A stretch of 64,000 nt of DNA from Gammaproteobacteria bacterium. Lineage in GTDB: Bacteria > Pseudomonadota > Gammaproteobacteria > S012-40. Every line of letters starts with the position of its first letter. Within the stretch, counting starts at the first letter, position 1. Position numbers and translations under genes: made by a program. The notes under the pieces are model-generated. The model did not search any database and was not told where the DNA came from. It worked only from the letters and a program-made list of their open reading frames with translations. The DNA lies in assembly GCA_029881255.1 (NCBI GenBank), contig JAOUMY010000003.1, positions 306,732-370,731 of the forward strand, written 5' to 3'. Below are positions 34,509 through 43,841 of the stretch, one piece after another.

Positions 34509-34773
34509 ACCGCTATTTCCATACCCTCTCTTCCTTTCCCTCATATTCCCCACACTTGAGAAATGCATGTGTAAAAAAAGAGGAATAGACCGATAGAGCC
34601 GGTGCTCGATTTTCCCCGCAAGTCGCGGGATACCGCCCTGTTCCTGTTAGGCTATCGACACGCCGAAAAAGGGGATTCATCGAAAAACTGCGATCTGGGT
34701 CACAGAACGTAAAACGCGATATAGACACGCGATAATTATCATTTATTCATGAGGATAAAGAGAGGTATTAGAC
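34509..34773. other. Intergenic stretch without a supported gene
   Basis: About 265 bases between the structured leader and the cysteine-rich gene. A short minus-strand open frame of 71 codons here has no family resemblance. A poly-T tract and two CGCGATA direct repeats (near 34716 and 34728) are visible, but nothing that I can assign. Confidence 0.5.
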
Positions 34774-35307
34774 TTATTTGGCAGACTTGGAACTGTTATC
34801 CAGATGTTTGGCCAATAGCTGTATATCACGCTGCATGTCCTTAAGCGCTACGCTTTCACTGTCATAGGCTTCAAGGATATAAACCGGGGTATTTTGGCGT
34901 AGCTCGGAGAACTCGACTCGCCACTTCGCCTTTAATTGAGCGCCCAGCTGATCAAGCACTTGTTTGACCGAATCAATACGGATGTGATTTTCGGCATAAA
35001 ACCAGACTTGCGGGTGGCGGAGTAATTCACCATCCTGCTGCGCATGCCCCTCACACGACCAGATCGGTTGCCAGGGCGAATTTGTTGCTATTGCATAGAC
35101 TAACGGCAACACCTGCGACTCGATGGGAAAACGGTCGGGTTCGGCCACCATGGCACGCGCTATGCCGCTGCAATCCATATTGCATTGACAGTCACAGCTT
35201 TTCGCGCCACAACTCGGGCAAACCACATCACAATGCGGGCATACCCGCTTACTGGGGGGCTGATCTGAGTTTGTTTGCTTACGAGGCTGGTCTATACGCA
35301 TGGTCAT
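34774..35307 (-). CDS. Cysteine-rich N-terminus protein of unknown function inside the gsp locus
   Basis: 177 residues, not recognised. After a polar leader come four to five closely spaced Cys pairs (CPHC, CPSC, CDCQC, NMDC) within residues 23-46, suggesting one or two zinc ribbons or an Fe-S site. The following domain (about 47-165) looks folded and cytosolic, with a conserved-looking IWSCEGHAQQDG stretch, VWFYAEN, and a helical SVKQVLDQLGAQL region. There is no signal peptide. It lies 92 bases below gspF on the same strand and may be co-transcribed with gspCDEF. The ribosome-binding site is weak. Confidence 0.75.
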   Translation of the reverse strand: MTMRIDQPRKQTNSDQPPSKRVCPHCDVVCPSCGAKSCDCQCNMDCSGIARAMVAEPDRFPIESQVLPLVYAIATNSPWQPIWSCEGHAQQDGELLRHPQVWFYAENHIRIDSVKQVLDQLGAQLKAKWRVEFSELRQNTPVYILEAYDSESVALKDMQRDIQLLAKHLDNSSKSAK

Positions 35308-35399
35308 TACACCGATAATCTTTGTTGATATATCGGCGTAAAAATCGAATCTATTAGTCAGCGAAGAAAGGGAAACGCATTATCGCGAAAAAAGCAGGT

Positions 35400-36617
35400 T
35401 TATTTAACCAGGGTGTTCATATCCAGTATCGGCAACATGATCGCCAATACGATAGTGACAACCACGCCACCCATGATCAGTATCATCAAGGGCTCGAACA
35501 GACTCATCATGCCGGTAATCATGGTTTCAACCTCCCGTTCCTGGTTTTCCGCGGTGCGTTCTAACATCTCTTCAAGATTTCCCGATGATTCACCTGAGGC
35601 AATCAGGTGTATCGCCATCGGCGGAAAATAACCGGAAGCGTTTAAGGCCTTGCTGATACCGGTACCTTCGCGAACCTTACGCGCTGCTTCATTGACGGCG
35701 TCACGCATGGGGAGATTGACGATAACCTGTCCAGAGATACGCATCGCCTCCAGTACCGGCACGCCACTGGCGGTGAGTATGCTAAAGGTGCGAGAAAATC
35801 GCCCGGTATTCATTGCGCGGGTGAGCCGCGCCACTATAGGAATACGCAGCAGCAGGTGGTGAAACTGACGTTTAAAGGATTCTATGCGCATCATGTAGCT
35901 AAACAGCGCGGCCGCCATCACCAGCAAAATGAAAACATAAATCCCGAAACCTGAGACAAAGGCGCTGACCATAATCAAGCCCTGTGTCAGCAGCGGCAAT
36001 TCCTGGCCAATCGTTTCGAACATCTGTACCACTTGCGGTACGACATAGGCCAGCAAAAGCATTACAACCGCTATCGCCACCAACACAATCATGATCGGAT
36101 AGACTAATGCCATGACAATGTTCTGGTTGAGCTTCTGACGCGCTTCGGTGTAATCCGCCAATCGCCCCAACACACCGGTAAGATGACCCGACTGCTCTCC
36201 GGCCTCAACCGTGCTGCGAAAGAGTTCGTTAAAGATATGAGGGTAGTCGCCCAGAGCAGAGGCCATGGTATGGCCTTCGAGAACTCGCGAACGCACACCC
36301 ATGACCATATTGCGTATACGCGTTTTCTCGGATTGTTCCGAGACCGCCATGAGCGCTTCATCAATAGGTAGTCCGGAGCGCACCAGCGTTGCGAGCTGAC
36401 GGGTGATGAGTGACAAATCGGTTGCCTTGATTCCGCGAGTCAATGAAAACTGACGTTTCCCTGCGCGCGCCTCTTTCTGGCGCACTTCCTCGACAGATAA
36501 AGGCATCCAGCCGCGATCACGTAATTGCTGACGTACCTGACGCGCGGTGTCGCCTTCAAGTACGCCTTTGGTCTCTTTGCCTTTCTCGTTTAGCGCTTTG
36601 TATTCAAACGCACCCAT
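35400..36617 (-). CDS. gspF: GspF, polytopic inner-membrane protein of type II secretion
   Basis: 405 residues. It starts MGAFEYKALNEKGKETKGVLEGDT, the classic GspF/PilC opening. Two homologous helical cytoplasmic domains (about 70-170 and 275-370) each precede membrane segments (about 170-195, 220-245 and 375-400); the signature GEQSGHLTGVLGRLADYTE is followed by GESSGNLEEMLERTAENQE in the second copy. It forms the centre of the inner-membrane platform with GspE, L and M. It starts 8 bases after gspE. GspG does not follow; the locus is interrupted here. Confidence 0.96.
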   Translation of the reverse strand: MGAFEYKALNEKGKETKGVLEGDTARQVRQQLRDRGWMPLSVEEVRQKEARAGKRQFSLTRGIKATDLSLITRQLATLVRSGLPIDEALMAVSEQSEKTRIRNMVMGVRSRVLEGHTMASALGDYPHIFNELFRSTVEAGEQSGHLTGVLGRLADYTEARQKLNQNIVMALVYPIMIVLVAIAVVMLLLAYVVPQVVQMFETIGQELPLLTQGLIMVSAFVSGFGIYVFILLVMAAALFSYMMRIESFKRQFHHLLLRIPIVARLTRAMNTGRFSRTFSILTASGVPVLEAMRISGQVIVNLPMRDAVNEAARKVREGTGISKALNASGYFPPMAIHLIASGESSGNLEEMLERTAENQEREVETMITGMMSLFEPLMILIMGGVVVTIVLAIMLPILDMNTLVK

Positions 36618-36625
36618 GACTGTTA

Positions 36626-38182
36626 TCAGCCTTCACGAGTAACGCGCAAAACTTCTTCCAGCGACGTATGCCCACTGAGCACACGACGCATCCCGTCATC
36701 ACGTATACCCGGCGTACGGGTTCTGGCCTGCTGTTCCATGCGGTGTTCGCTGTCGCCGTCATGAATCATGCCGCGGATCGACTCGTCGATTTCTACGACT
36801 TCATAAATACCGGAACGTCCGCGATAACCAAGATAGCTACAGACTTTGCATCCCTTGGGACGATAAATCGTCGGAGGATTGTCGGTAGCAACACCGAGCA
36901 ATTCACAGTCGGAATGACTCGCAGTAACCGCTTCCTTACAATCCGGGCATAACAAACGCACCAGTCGCTGAGCGACCACGCCCAATAAACTCGACGATAT
37001 AAGAAAGGGCTCGACGCCCATATCGCGCAAACGCGTAACCGCACCAACAGCGGTATTCGTATGCAGGGTGGACAACACCAGGTGTCCGGTCAAACTCGCC
37101 TGCACCGCGATTTCGGCGGTTTCCAGATCACGTATCTCACCGACCATCACCACATCCGGGTCCTGACGCAGTATGGCGCGCAGTCCGCGCGCGAAGGTCA
37201 TATCCACTTTGGTGTTGACGTTGGTTTGACCGACGCCATCGAGAAAATATTCGATAGGGTCTTCCACCGTCATGATGTTACGGCGGCGATCATTGAGTTT
37301 TGACAGCACCGCATACAAGGAGGTGGTTTTACCTGAACCGGTCGGCCCAGTTACCAGAATAATCCCGTGTGGCCGAAGAATAATGCGTTGCATGACTTCG
37401 AAAGACTTCTTGTCCATGCCCAATTGTTCGAGATCAATACGCCCGGCCTGCTTATCCAGTAGACGCAATACCACGCGCTCGCCGTGACCAGAAGGCATGG
37501 TGGAAACACGCACGTCTACCGCGCGTCCGGCGATACGCAGGGAAATACGGCCGTCTTGAGGGATACGTTTTTCAGCGATATCCAGTTTGGCCATGACCTT
37601 GATACGCGAAACAATGAGCGGCGTAACCGCCTTCTTCTGTTCCAGTACTTCGTGCAACACGCCGTCGACGCGAAAGCGCACCACCAGCCGGTTTTCAAAG
37701 GGTTCAATGTGGACGTCAGATGCGCCTTCCTTAATAGCTTCGGCTAGCAGCGCATTGATGAGACGAATAATCGGCGCATCATCGGCCGTCTCTAGCAGAT
37801 CTTCGGGTTCGGCCAGCTCCTGCGCCACGCTTTGCAGATCTAACTCGTCACCTGCATCGGCCATGGCCATGGATTGATTGTCTGCGCGTTCATATTTTTG
37901 TTGCAGACGCCGTTCAAATTCTTCGAGATCCAGACGTTGCAGACGTACCGGTTGCTGTAGAAATCGGCGAATTTCGATCAGGGTTTGCGAGCTGACTTTG
38001 GGGCCACAAAAAACTACAACTTGCCCATCTTCCTCATCGCCCAGCACGATATGGTGCCGCCGAGCAAAAGCGAAGCTGATTTTCTTATGCGCCCCATCAT
38101 CAAATTGCGCTGCCTCCGAAGGATGCTCTTCTTCAAACTCGCTGAAATGGCTACTGGGTTGACTGGTCTGCTGCATGTTCAC
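36626..38182 (-). CDS. gspE: GspE, type II secretion ATPase
   Basis: 518 residues. An N-terminal GspL-binding region (about 1-125) precedes the ATPase core: Walker A GPTGSGKTTSLYAVL (near 275), the Asp box IMTVEDPIEYFLDGVGQ, Walker B ILRQDPDVVMVGEIRD and His box LTGHLVLSTLHTN. Near the C-terminus a tetracysteine zinc motif (LCPDC ... CKVCSYLGYRGR) is present, as in GspE. It powers pseudopilus assembly from the cytoplasmic face. It lies between gspD and gspF with 8-15-base gaps. Confidence 0.97.
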   Translation of the reverse strand: MNMQQTSQPSSHFSEFEEEHPSEAAQFDDGAHKKISFAFARRHHIVLGDEEDGQVVVFCGPKVSSQTLIEIRRFLQQPVRLQRLDLEEFERRLQQKYERADNQSMAMADAGDELDLQSVAQELAEPEDLLETADDAPIIRLINALLAEAIKEGASDVHIEPFENRLVVRFRVDGVLHEVLEQKKAVTPLIVSRIKVMAKLDIAEKRIPQDGRISLRIAGRAVDVRVSTMPSGHGERVVLRLLDKQAGRIDLEQLGMDKKSFEVMQRIILRPHGIILVTGPTGSGKTTSLYAVLSKLNDRRRNIMTVEDPIEYFLDGVGQTNVNTKVDMTFARGLRAILRQDPDVVMVGEIRDLETAEIAVQASLTGHLVLSTLHTNTAVGAVTRLRDMGVEPFLISSSLLGVVAQRLVRLLCPDCKEAVTASHSDCELLGVATDNPPTIYRPKGCKVCSYLGYRGRSGIYEVVEIDESIRGMIHDGDSEHRMEQQARTRTPGIRDDGMRRVLSGHTSLEEVLRVTREG

Positions 38183-38197
38183 GCTCGCGCCCGCTCG

Positions 38198-40201
38198 TTA
38201 TTCACTTGCACTACTGTCTTTTACGCGATCTGGCGGTATCTCGATAAAGGGCATAATTTTTTGTATATCCTCATCATCCATATTGCGCGCGTCGGCCTGT
38301 ATGCCTCGCATAAAGTTATACTTGCCACCGGAGATTTGCGCTGTAACTGCCGCGTCACGCAAAATCGTCGGGCGTAAAAACACCATCAGATTCTTTTTCA
38401 ATTTACGCTTGTTTTTATATCGGAACAGACTGCCTAACAATGGGATATCACCAAGCAAAGGCACTTTGGAAACGATTTCGTCTTCCTGGTCGGAAATCAA
38501 ACCACCAAGTACGACGATGCGTTTGTCATCAACCATGACCGATGTTTTGAGTGTACGCTGGCTGGTTACCAGACCAGCAGTACCCGCAGAACCTGAAGTA
38601 ATGGAATCCACGCTGGCATCAAGTTCCAGCTTGATCGCATCACCTTCGTTAATCTGTGGCTTGACCTTGAGACGTATACCGACTTGTTTCGGCTTGTATG
38701 TCGTAAATGGATTGGTAGGCGTGCTGCCTGTACCGGTAGAGGTAAAACTTCCTGTAGGTACGGACACCTCGTCACCGACAAAGATTTCCGCTTCCTGATT
38801 ATCCATGGTCACAATGTTAGGCGTGGACAAAACATTGGTGCCGCTGTGACTGGCCAACAGTTTGATCAAGCCGCCAACAGATAAAACGTCCTGGGTAACA
38901 TCACCAATCATTGCGCCGATGGACAATCCTTCACCCATGGCACCCACACCTGCTAGCAGAGACTTGGTAGGATCCCCACCGCCAGCTGTGACCACATTTT
39001 GGCCAACCTGGGTAATTGACGGATTGCCAAAATTGGTCATCCCGATAGGCAGACCTAGCGAGGCACCATTACCAAACCACTGCACACCCATTTCCGACTG
39101 CTTCGAGGCTGAAACCTCGGTAATAATCGCTTCTACCAAAACCTGAGCGCGTCTCACATCCAGCTTATGGATAACCGCCTCCAGGGAACGGAATATATCG
39201 GGCGGGCCGGAAATAACCAGTGCATTCGAACTCTCGTCGGCCTGGATATTGAAATCACTATTTCCCTTTGATCCCCCTTTTGCTGCCTTGCCCTTGGCAT
39301 TTTCCTTGGCTTCAGTCTGGCCCACGCCGGTCAATACACTCACCAGATCTTTGGCCTTGGCATATTTCAAATAGATGACGTGCGTGTTACCAGTCATTTC
39401 AGACGGCGTATCGAGATGGGCAATAATGGTTTTAATACGTAAACGCGAACTCTTCTCGCCACCAAGGATAATGCTATTGGTTCGCTCATCTGCAACCATG
39501 GTAACGCCTTCGCTCTGTGGCTCTTTACCTTTGTTGCTACGCTCAAGACTTTGCAGAATACGCACGACTTCCGCAGCCGATGCATTCCCCAGTTGCACCA
39601 CCTCAACTTCCGCGCCACTCGACTCGTCGATACGCTCGATAATACGCACCAGGCGATCCACATTCGCCGCGCGATCAGAAATAATCAGGGTGTTGGTTTC
39701 CGCGTGCGCGGCGAGGTGACCTTGTGGAGGTACGAGAGGGCGAAGTATCGGCACCAGTCGCGCCGCAGCGATATGTTTGATATCGAGAACTCTCGTGACA
39801 ACTTCCTGACCTACGCCATCGAAAGGTACGCCGTTATGTTTGGCATCCGCATCGGGAAGTATCTTTATCACTTTTCCGGCAGGTACTGCCGTAAACCCGT
39901 GCACTTCCAATATCGCAAGAAATACCTGATACAGTTCGTTCTTGTTCAACTCGCGGGAAGAGATTACCGTCACCTTGCCCTTGACTCGCGGGTCGATAAT
40001 AAAGTTTTTGCCTGTCGCCTCTGCGACGGTGCTGATGACTGATGAAATATCCGCGCCCTTGAGATTGAGGGTCAGCGCCGATGCCATAGGACTGACAAGC
40101 AGCAAAAACAGGGATAACGCCGCCAGCTTTTTCGTTCGTCTTCCTAGCCAGGCCTGCGCGACAGCCTGTCTCTTTACCATTACTCGCATATCGCCTTGCA
40201 T
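38198..40201 (-). CDS. gspD: GspD, outer-membrane secretin
   Basis: 667 residues. A signal peptide with a long basic n-region ends near SPMASA. The N0 domain starts LTLNLKGADISSVISTVAEATGKNF, followed by N1-N3 (repeated EVVQLGNASAAEVVRILQSL-type modules). The secretin domain runs from about 390, with VPTGSF, VGIRLKVKPQINEGD and VPLLGDIPLLGSLFR at the end. An in-frame ATG at 40189 with AAGG closely upstream may be the true start. Residues 284-300 are low complexity (Lys, Gly, Ala). It forms the outer-membrane channel. Confidence 0.96.
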   Translation of the reverse strand: MQGDMRVMVKRQAVAQAWLGRRTKKLAALSLFLLLVSPMASALTLNLKGADISSVISTVAEATGKNFIIDPRVKGKVTVISSRELNKNELYQVFLAILEVHGFTAVPAGKVIKILPDADAKHNGVPFDGVGQEVVTRVLDIKHIAAARLVPILRPLVPPQGHLAAHAETNTLIISDRAANVDRLVRIIERIDESSGAEVEVVQLGNASAAEVVRILQSLERSNKGKEPQSEGVTMVADERTNSIILGGEKSSRLRIKTIIAHLDTPSEMTGNTHVIYLKYAKAKDLVSVLTGVGQTEAKENAKGKAAKGGSKGNSDFNIQADESSNALVISGPPDIFRSLEAVIHKLDVRRAQVLVEAIITEVSASKQSEMGVQWFGNGASLGLPIGMTNFGNPSITQVGQNVVTAGGGDPTKSLLAGVGAMGEGLSIGAMIGDVTQDVLSVGGLIKLLASHSGTNVLSTPNIVTMDNQEAEIFVGDEVSVPTGSFTSTGTGSTPTNPFTTYKPKQVGIRLKVKPQINEGDAIKLELDASVDSITSGSAGTAGLVTSQRTLKTSVMVDDKRIVVLGGLISDQEDEIVSKVPLLGDIPLLGSLFRYKNKRKLKKNLMVFLRPTILRDAAVTAQISGGKYNFMRGIQADARNMDDEDIQKIMPFIEIPPDRVKDSSASE

Positions 40202-40225
40202 TGTTGTTGTGTTCCGCCTTTTCCG

Positions 40226-41176
40226 TTAATTCATAGGTACCACGAAGGTTTGGGTCGAGCCGTTTCGTAGCACGTCCACAGATACCTCGGTGGCATCGGT
40301 AATTTGTTGCATGATTTCCAGCCCTTTTAATGGGCTATCGAGCTCGATGCCGTTGACCGCAGTGACGACATCACCGGGGCGTAAGCCCACGCGGTTCATC
40401 AATTCTTTATCCTGTCCGGGGAATATTCGATAACCTGAGAGTTTGCCCCCACGACGGTAAGGCTCCGCGCGTACGACGCCCATTACAGATTGAGGGTCGC
40501 TCATGAGCTTTTGTTTGTATTCCTTTACAACCGTGGTCACCTCGGGCCCTACTCTGGTGACCGCTCCTCGGGGACGATCCGGACGTGACGACTGCCTCGG
40601 GGACGGAGCTGTCCGCGCGATGTTTCGACTACCGAAATCCATGGTGCCAGCTTCCTTGTCCTCGGGCAAACGCAAAGTCTCAAATCGGTTGTTATGAAGG
40701 AGTATCACGCGGTCCGCAAATATTTCTTTGACTACCGCGCCACCAGGCAACGGCGCATTGATTCCATACGTATCCTCGTTTCCGCCACGATCAGCAATTA
40801 TCGCCCAGGAACTGCTACCACCTGCGATAACGCCGAGCAAGGTTAGCGCCAACGTGGTGTCAGGGGCTTCTTCCGGCACGTCTTCGACTGTCGGTGCCTC
40901 AATTTGCTGTTGGGCCTCGCCAAACAAATGCCAGCTGGCGATATTGTGCTGAACACTTGATACCACGTTGGTATCAGGCGAGGGGGAACGAGGCGACTGC
41001 AACAGGGCGCCAGGAACGTCGGGCAATGAAGGCTGGGGAATCAGTTTCCATGTCAACTCCGCAAAAGTGCCTGCAATGATGACAACCATCAGCACATTCG
41101 CAGCCAATGGCAGACGAGCCAGATGGGGACTCCAGTCCGATGGTAACTTCAGGCGCTGAATATCAATAGAAAACAT
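40226..41176 (-). CDS. gspC: GspC, inner-membrane protein with PDZ domain
   Basis: 316 residues. A cytoplasmic N-terminus precedes one membrane helix (about 25-48), then the homology region (SWHLFGEAQQ, TLALTLLGVIAGG, WAIIADRGGNEDTYGINAPLPGGAVVKEIFADRVILLHNNRFETLRL). A linker follows, then a C-terminal PDZ domain (YRIFPGQDKELMNRVGLRPGDVVTAVNGIEL). GspC bridges the platform to GspD and takes part in substrate selection; PDZ-containing forms are common. It is the first gene of the gspCDEF block. Confidence 0.95.
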   Translation of the reverse strand: MFSIDIQRLKLPSDWSPHLARLPLAANVLMVVIIAGTFAELTWKLIPQPSLPDVPGALLQSPRSPSPDTNVVSSVQHNIASWHLFGEAQQQIEAPTVEDVPEEAPDTTLALTLLGVIAGGSSSWAIIADRGGNEDTYGINAPLPGGAVVKEIFADRVILLHNNRFETLRLPEDKEAGTMDFGSRNIARTAPSPRQSSRPDRPRGAVTRVGPEVTTVVKEYKQKLMSDPQSVMGVVRAEPYRRGGKLSGYRIFPGQDKELMNRVGLRPGDVVTAVNGIELDSPLKGLEIMQQITDATEVSVDVLRNGSTQTFVVPMN

Positions 41177-41330
41177 GAACTTGGTCTGCGAACTCCGTTC
41201 TTTTTAACATGCGCATAACGCCGTAAAACCCTGGCGGAACGACTCGAATTGCTTATGACAGTCTTGAGCGGTGAAAGTTTATCCACAAATCGCTCGAAAG
41301 TCCTAAAAGCAAGATACTGAAAAGGCAAGT

Positions 41331-41336
41331 ATTATA
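41331..41336 (-). promoter_or_regulatory. TATAAT -10 element, candidate gspC promoter
   Basis: A consensus -10 hexamer on the minus strand lies about 155 bases before the gspC start in the 193-base gap. The matching -35 is weak. Confidence 0.35.
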
Positions 41337-41370
41337 CCGAAAGAAACATGACAATACAGGATTGCCGTGA

Positions 41371-41853
41371 TTATGGAAGAGGATATTCGCGCAAATGCGT
41401 ACCATTGCGCTCTCGAATCACATAGGGGCTAATCTCAACGCCACGCGCATAACCTCTGATAGTGCGGCGTCCAAGCGGCAACACATCCCTCGCCGCGTAG
41501 CTCACCCCGGCGCCATCGTCGCTGATGATTTCAACGCTGATTTGCCCGGACAAGGTCTGCGGAAGCTGCAGACTATAGGGCAACTCCACATATTCGCCAG
41601 CCTTGAGTGAGAGCTGCTGCTGGGCCTTACCTGTCGTCAATACCGCGCCCGAAGGATATTTGAATGTCATTGTTAGGCGCGAAAGCGAAACATGGGAACG
41701 AACACCGATACTCAACTCCATGGAGGCGCCAGCGACAGGCTCGGCATTCGGAAGTATAAAAACCTGAATAGGCGATACGGGTTTGGCCGCATGTACAACC
41801 CCGGCAACCATCAAACTACACCACCCCAACACTAACAGTCGAAGCAATTTCAT
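41371..41853 (-). CDS. Small exported protein of unknown function
   Basis: 160 residues. A signal peptide ends near VVHAA; the mature part is predicted to be all-beta (SMELSIGVRSHVSLSRLTMTFKYPSG; LSLKAGEYVELPYSLQLPQTLSGQISVEI), resembling an immunoglobulin-like or cohesin-type sandwich, with no catalytic motif. The ATG overlaps the stop of the upstream metallopeptidase gene by 4 bases (ATGA), so the two are translationally coupled and may work together. An inhibitor, chaperone or accessory role is a guess. Confidence 0.8.
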   Translation of the reverse strand: MKLLRLLVLGWCSLMVAGVVHAAKPVSPIQVFILPNAEPVAGASMELSIGVRSHVSLSRLTMTFKYPSGAVLTTGKAQQQLSLKAGEYVELPYSLQLPQTLSGQISVEIISDDGAGVSYAARDVLPLGRRTIRGYARGVEISPYVIRERNGTHLREYPLP

Positions 41854-43769
41854 TGTAGTTTCCTCACTTTCAATTCATACGAGCCATAGCGTCCGGCGGA
41901 GGGATAATATTCCGTGTCGCGGGCGGCTGTGTTTTGAACTTCGACGTGATAAGACTTATTTTGCTCCGCGACGAATTCGAGGCGCGAGGACAAGGCAATG
42001 TCATTATTTGATACCACATAGCCACAACCTGGCTCGCTAAATTCATATGCGTTCTTCGGTTGCCAATCATCGTTTTCCAGAACAGCACCCGCGATGGAAA
42101 CCGTCACACCCGCGTCGTCTACAACTCTTATGAAGGTATCTGCGCCGCTACTCAGTTTATCAGTGCGCACCTCGTATCGTTGGCCGGCAACGACATCAAA
42201 ACCAACATAGTCGATATCAAAGGCTTTGCCGGAGTTATACAGGGTATGGGATTCCGCCGTGTCTAACGCGAGTTTGCGTCCAAGACCGGTAGTATCATCG
42301 TTTTCAAAATCGTCGTCGCGAAAATACACTTTGCGTTCATCGTATATAGTTTGTAGCGCGGTCAATGCCGATGCATCCGGCGTCTGAGTTTCTAGCCAGC
42401 CGTCCCAAAAGCTTTCAAGATTGACATAAAGATTTGGGCCTAGCGCAGGGAGGTAATCATCAACAACTTGCCATATCGCGGACATGCCAAACTGTTCCTG
42501 CAGTTCCCACAAAATCTTGTTCACGGCTAACTCACTACTGGAATACACATGTACGGCAGCGAGTGTTTCATGCGTGTTTTCGTCGATCACTGTGTTTTGG
42601 AGATTCGCCACATCAAAGCTAAGCTGACTTTGATCCTGGTAAGTATCAATGTAATTTGAAGCCGTGATATCCGGATTCATAGAAAGCAATGAGGCACGCG
42701 ACGCATCCTGTCGCGCCCAGTTTTTTACCGCCATAGGGAAAAAATCTCCCCAACCTTCGCTCCAGGACAAACGCAAATCCAGGTCGTTATTGGCAAAAAA
42801 GTGACAACCGCCGGGTGAATCGTCGCGCGACACCAGTGTGGCGACGTAGTGACCAAACTCATGCAATAAAACATCATCGTCGTACTCGTCGGTATCTGCG
42901 CCGGTTTGGCTCAATACATAAATACCGTTTCCATTCCTGCACGCCGGATCACCGATGTTTGCGCAATAAAACGTGCCGCTTAAACTCCCTGGCTCCCAAT
43001 AGACTTTCAGATCAGTGACTGCGGTACTGTTAAAGCTTTGTACAAATTCAGAACCCAGAGCAAACACGTCAAGAATATTGAAAGCGCCAGTCACCTCTAC
43101 GCTCAGTGGAATATTCACTTCAAAACTGGTTTGGCTTTCGCTACTGGCAGCAAGCGGTTTGTATACCGAAAAAAGATTCTTGCTTAAATCGTGTACGCTA
43201 AGCTTGATGGTGGAATTATTGATTTGAGACTTGACGCGTATACCTATGTCGCCTTTGACTGGAACGGTCGCGCTAACCGTGCCACTTCCATCCAGAACGC
43301 CTTTGCTGATAAGCAATGAACCCTCGTTCAAAATTTCAACTTCCGCATACCGAACCACTTTGTAGGCGTTGGCGTAAAATCCGTTGGCGCCATAGAGACG
43401 GTCTTCGTAGCTAACCTTGACACTGACTTCTTTGACGTTTAAATCAATCAGAATGGTGACGGACTCTTTAAAATCTCCCGTCGAAACATTGATGGTAACC
43501 TGCCCCACTTTGTGGGCAGTCACCAGTCCATTCGCATCTACGCTGGCAATGCTTTCATCGGAACTCGTCCACACCGGCGTAGCCTGACCCGCGGTCTTGT
43601 TACCCCCTGCGTCGACGGTATAGGCCGATAGCTGTACGCTTTCTTCGAGTTTCCAGATCAGGTGACTCTCGGTTTCCACCTGTAACGCGACGGGCTTGCC
43701 TTCATCTGAAGAGTGAAAACAGGCGCTGCCCCAAAATAATAGCCATAACGCCGCAAGGCGCAATCGCAT
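41850..43769 (-). CDS. Putative zinc-metallopeptidase lipoprotein with an N-terminal BIG2-like domain
   Basis: About 639 residues from the ATG at 43769 (AGGAT 8 bases upstream; starts MRLRLAALWLLF); an ATG at 43808 is an alternative. A lipobox (WGSAC) indicates a lipoprotein. A bacterial Ig-like (BIG2) domain follows (TPVWTSSDESIASVDANGLVTAHKVGQVTINVS). A gluzincin-type zinc site is visible: LLHEFGHYVATL (HExxH) and, about 35 residues on, WSEGWGDFFPMAV, whose Glu is a suitable third ligand. The C-terminal 170 residues resemble pre-peptidase C-terminal (PPC) beta domains (GKAFDIDYVGFDVVAGQRYEVRTDKL). It lies 72 bases below cheB on the same strand. The peptidase call is an inference from motifs. 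Confidence 0.82.
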   Translation of the reverse strand: MRLRLAALWLLFWGSACFHSSDEGKPVALQVETESHLIWKLEESVQLSAYTVDAGGNKTAGQATPVWTSSDESIASVDANGLVTAHKVGQVTINVSTGDFKESVTILIDLNVKEVSVKVSYEDRLYGANGFYANAYKVVRYAEVEILNEGSLLISKGVLDGSGTVSATVPVKGDIGIRVKSQINNSTIKLSVHDLSKNLFSVYKPLAASSESQTSFEVNIPLSVEVTGAFNILDVFALGSEFVQSFNSTAVTDLKVYWEPGSLSGTFYCANIGDPACRNGNGIYVLSQTGADTDEYDDDVLLHEFGHYVATLVSRDDSPGGCHFFANNDLDLRLSWSEGWGDFFPMAVKNWARQDASRASLLSMNPDITASNYIDTYQDQSQLSFDVANLQNTVIDENTHETLAAVHVYSSSELAVNKILWELQEQFGMSAIWQVVDDYLPALGPNLYVNLESFWDGWLETQTPDASALTALQTIYDERKVYFRDDDFENDDTTGLGRKLALDTAESHTLYNSGKAFDIDYVGFDVVAGQRYEVRTDKLSSGADTFIRVVDDAGVTVSIAGAVLENDDWQPKNAYEFSEPGCGYVVSNNDIALSSRLEFVAEQNKSYHVEVQNTAARDTEYYPSAGRYGSYELKVRKLQ

Positions 43770-43841
43770 ACTTGCAATCCTGCGTACTGAAATTTCAGAT
43801 CGAAGCATATTGGAACCCGGCCCCCTGTGTACATCTAACCT

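Noticed and set aside
34513-34728. 71-codon minus-strand open frame
   Set aside because: No ribosome-binding site, no family resemblance and an implausible composition; probably a chance frame.
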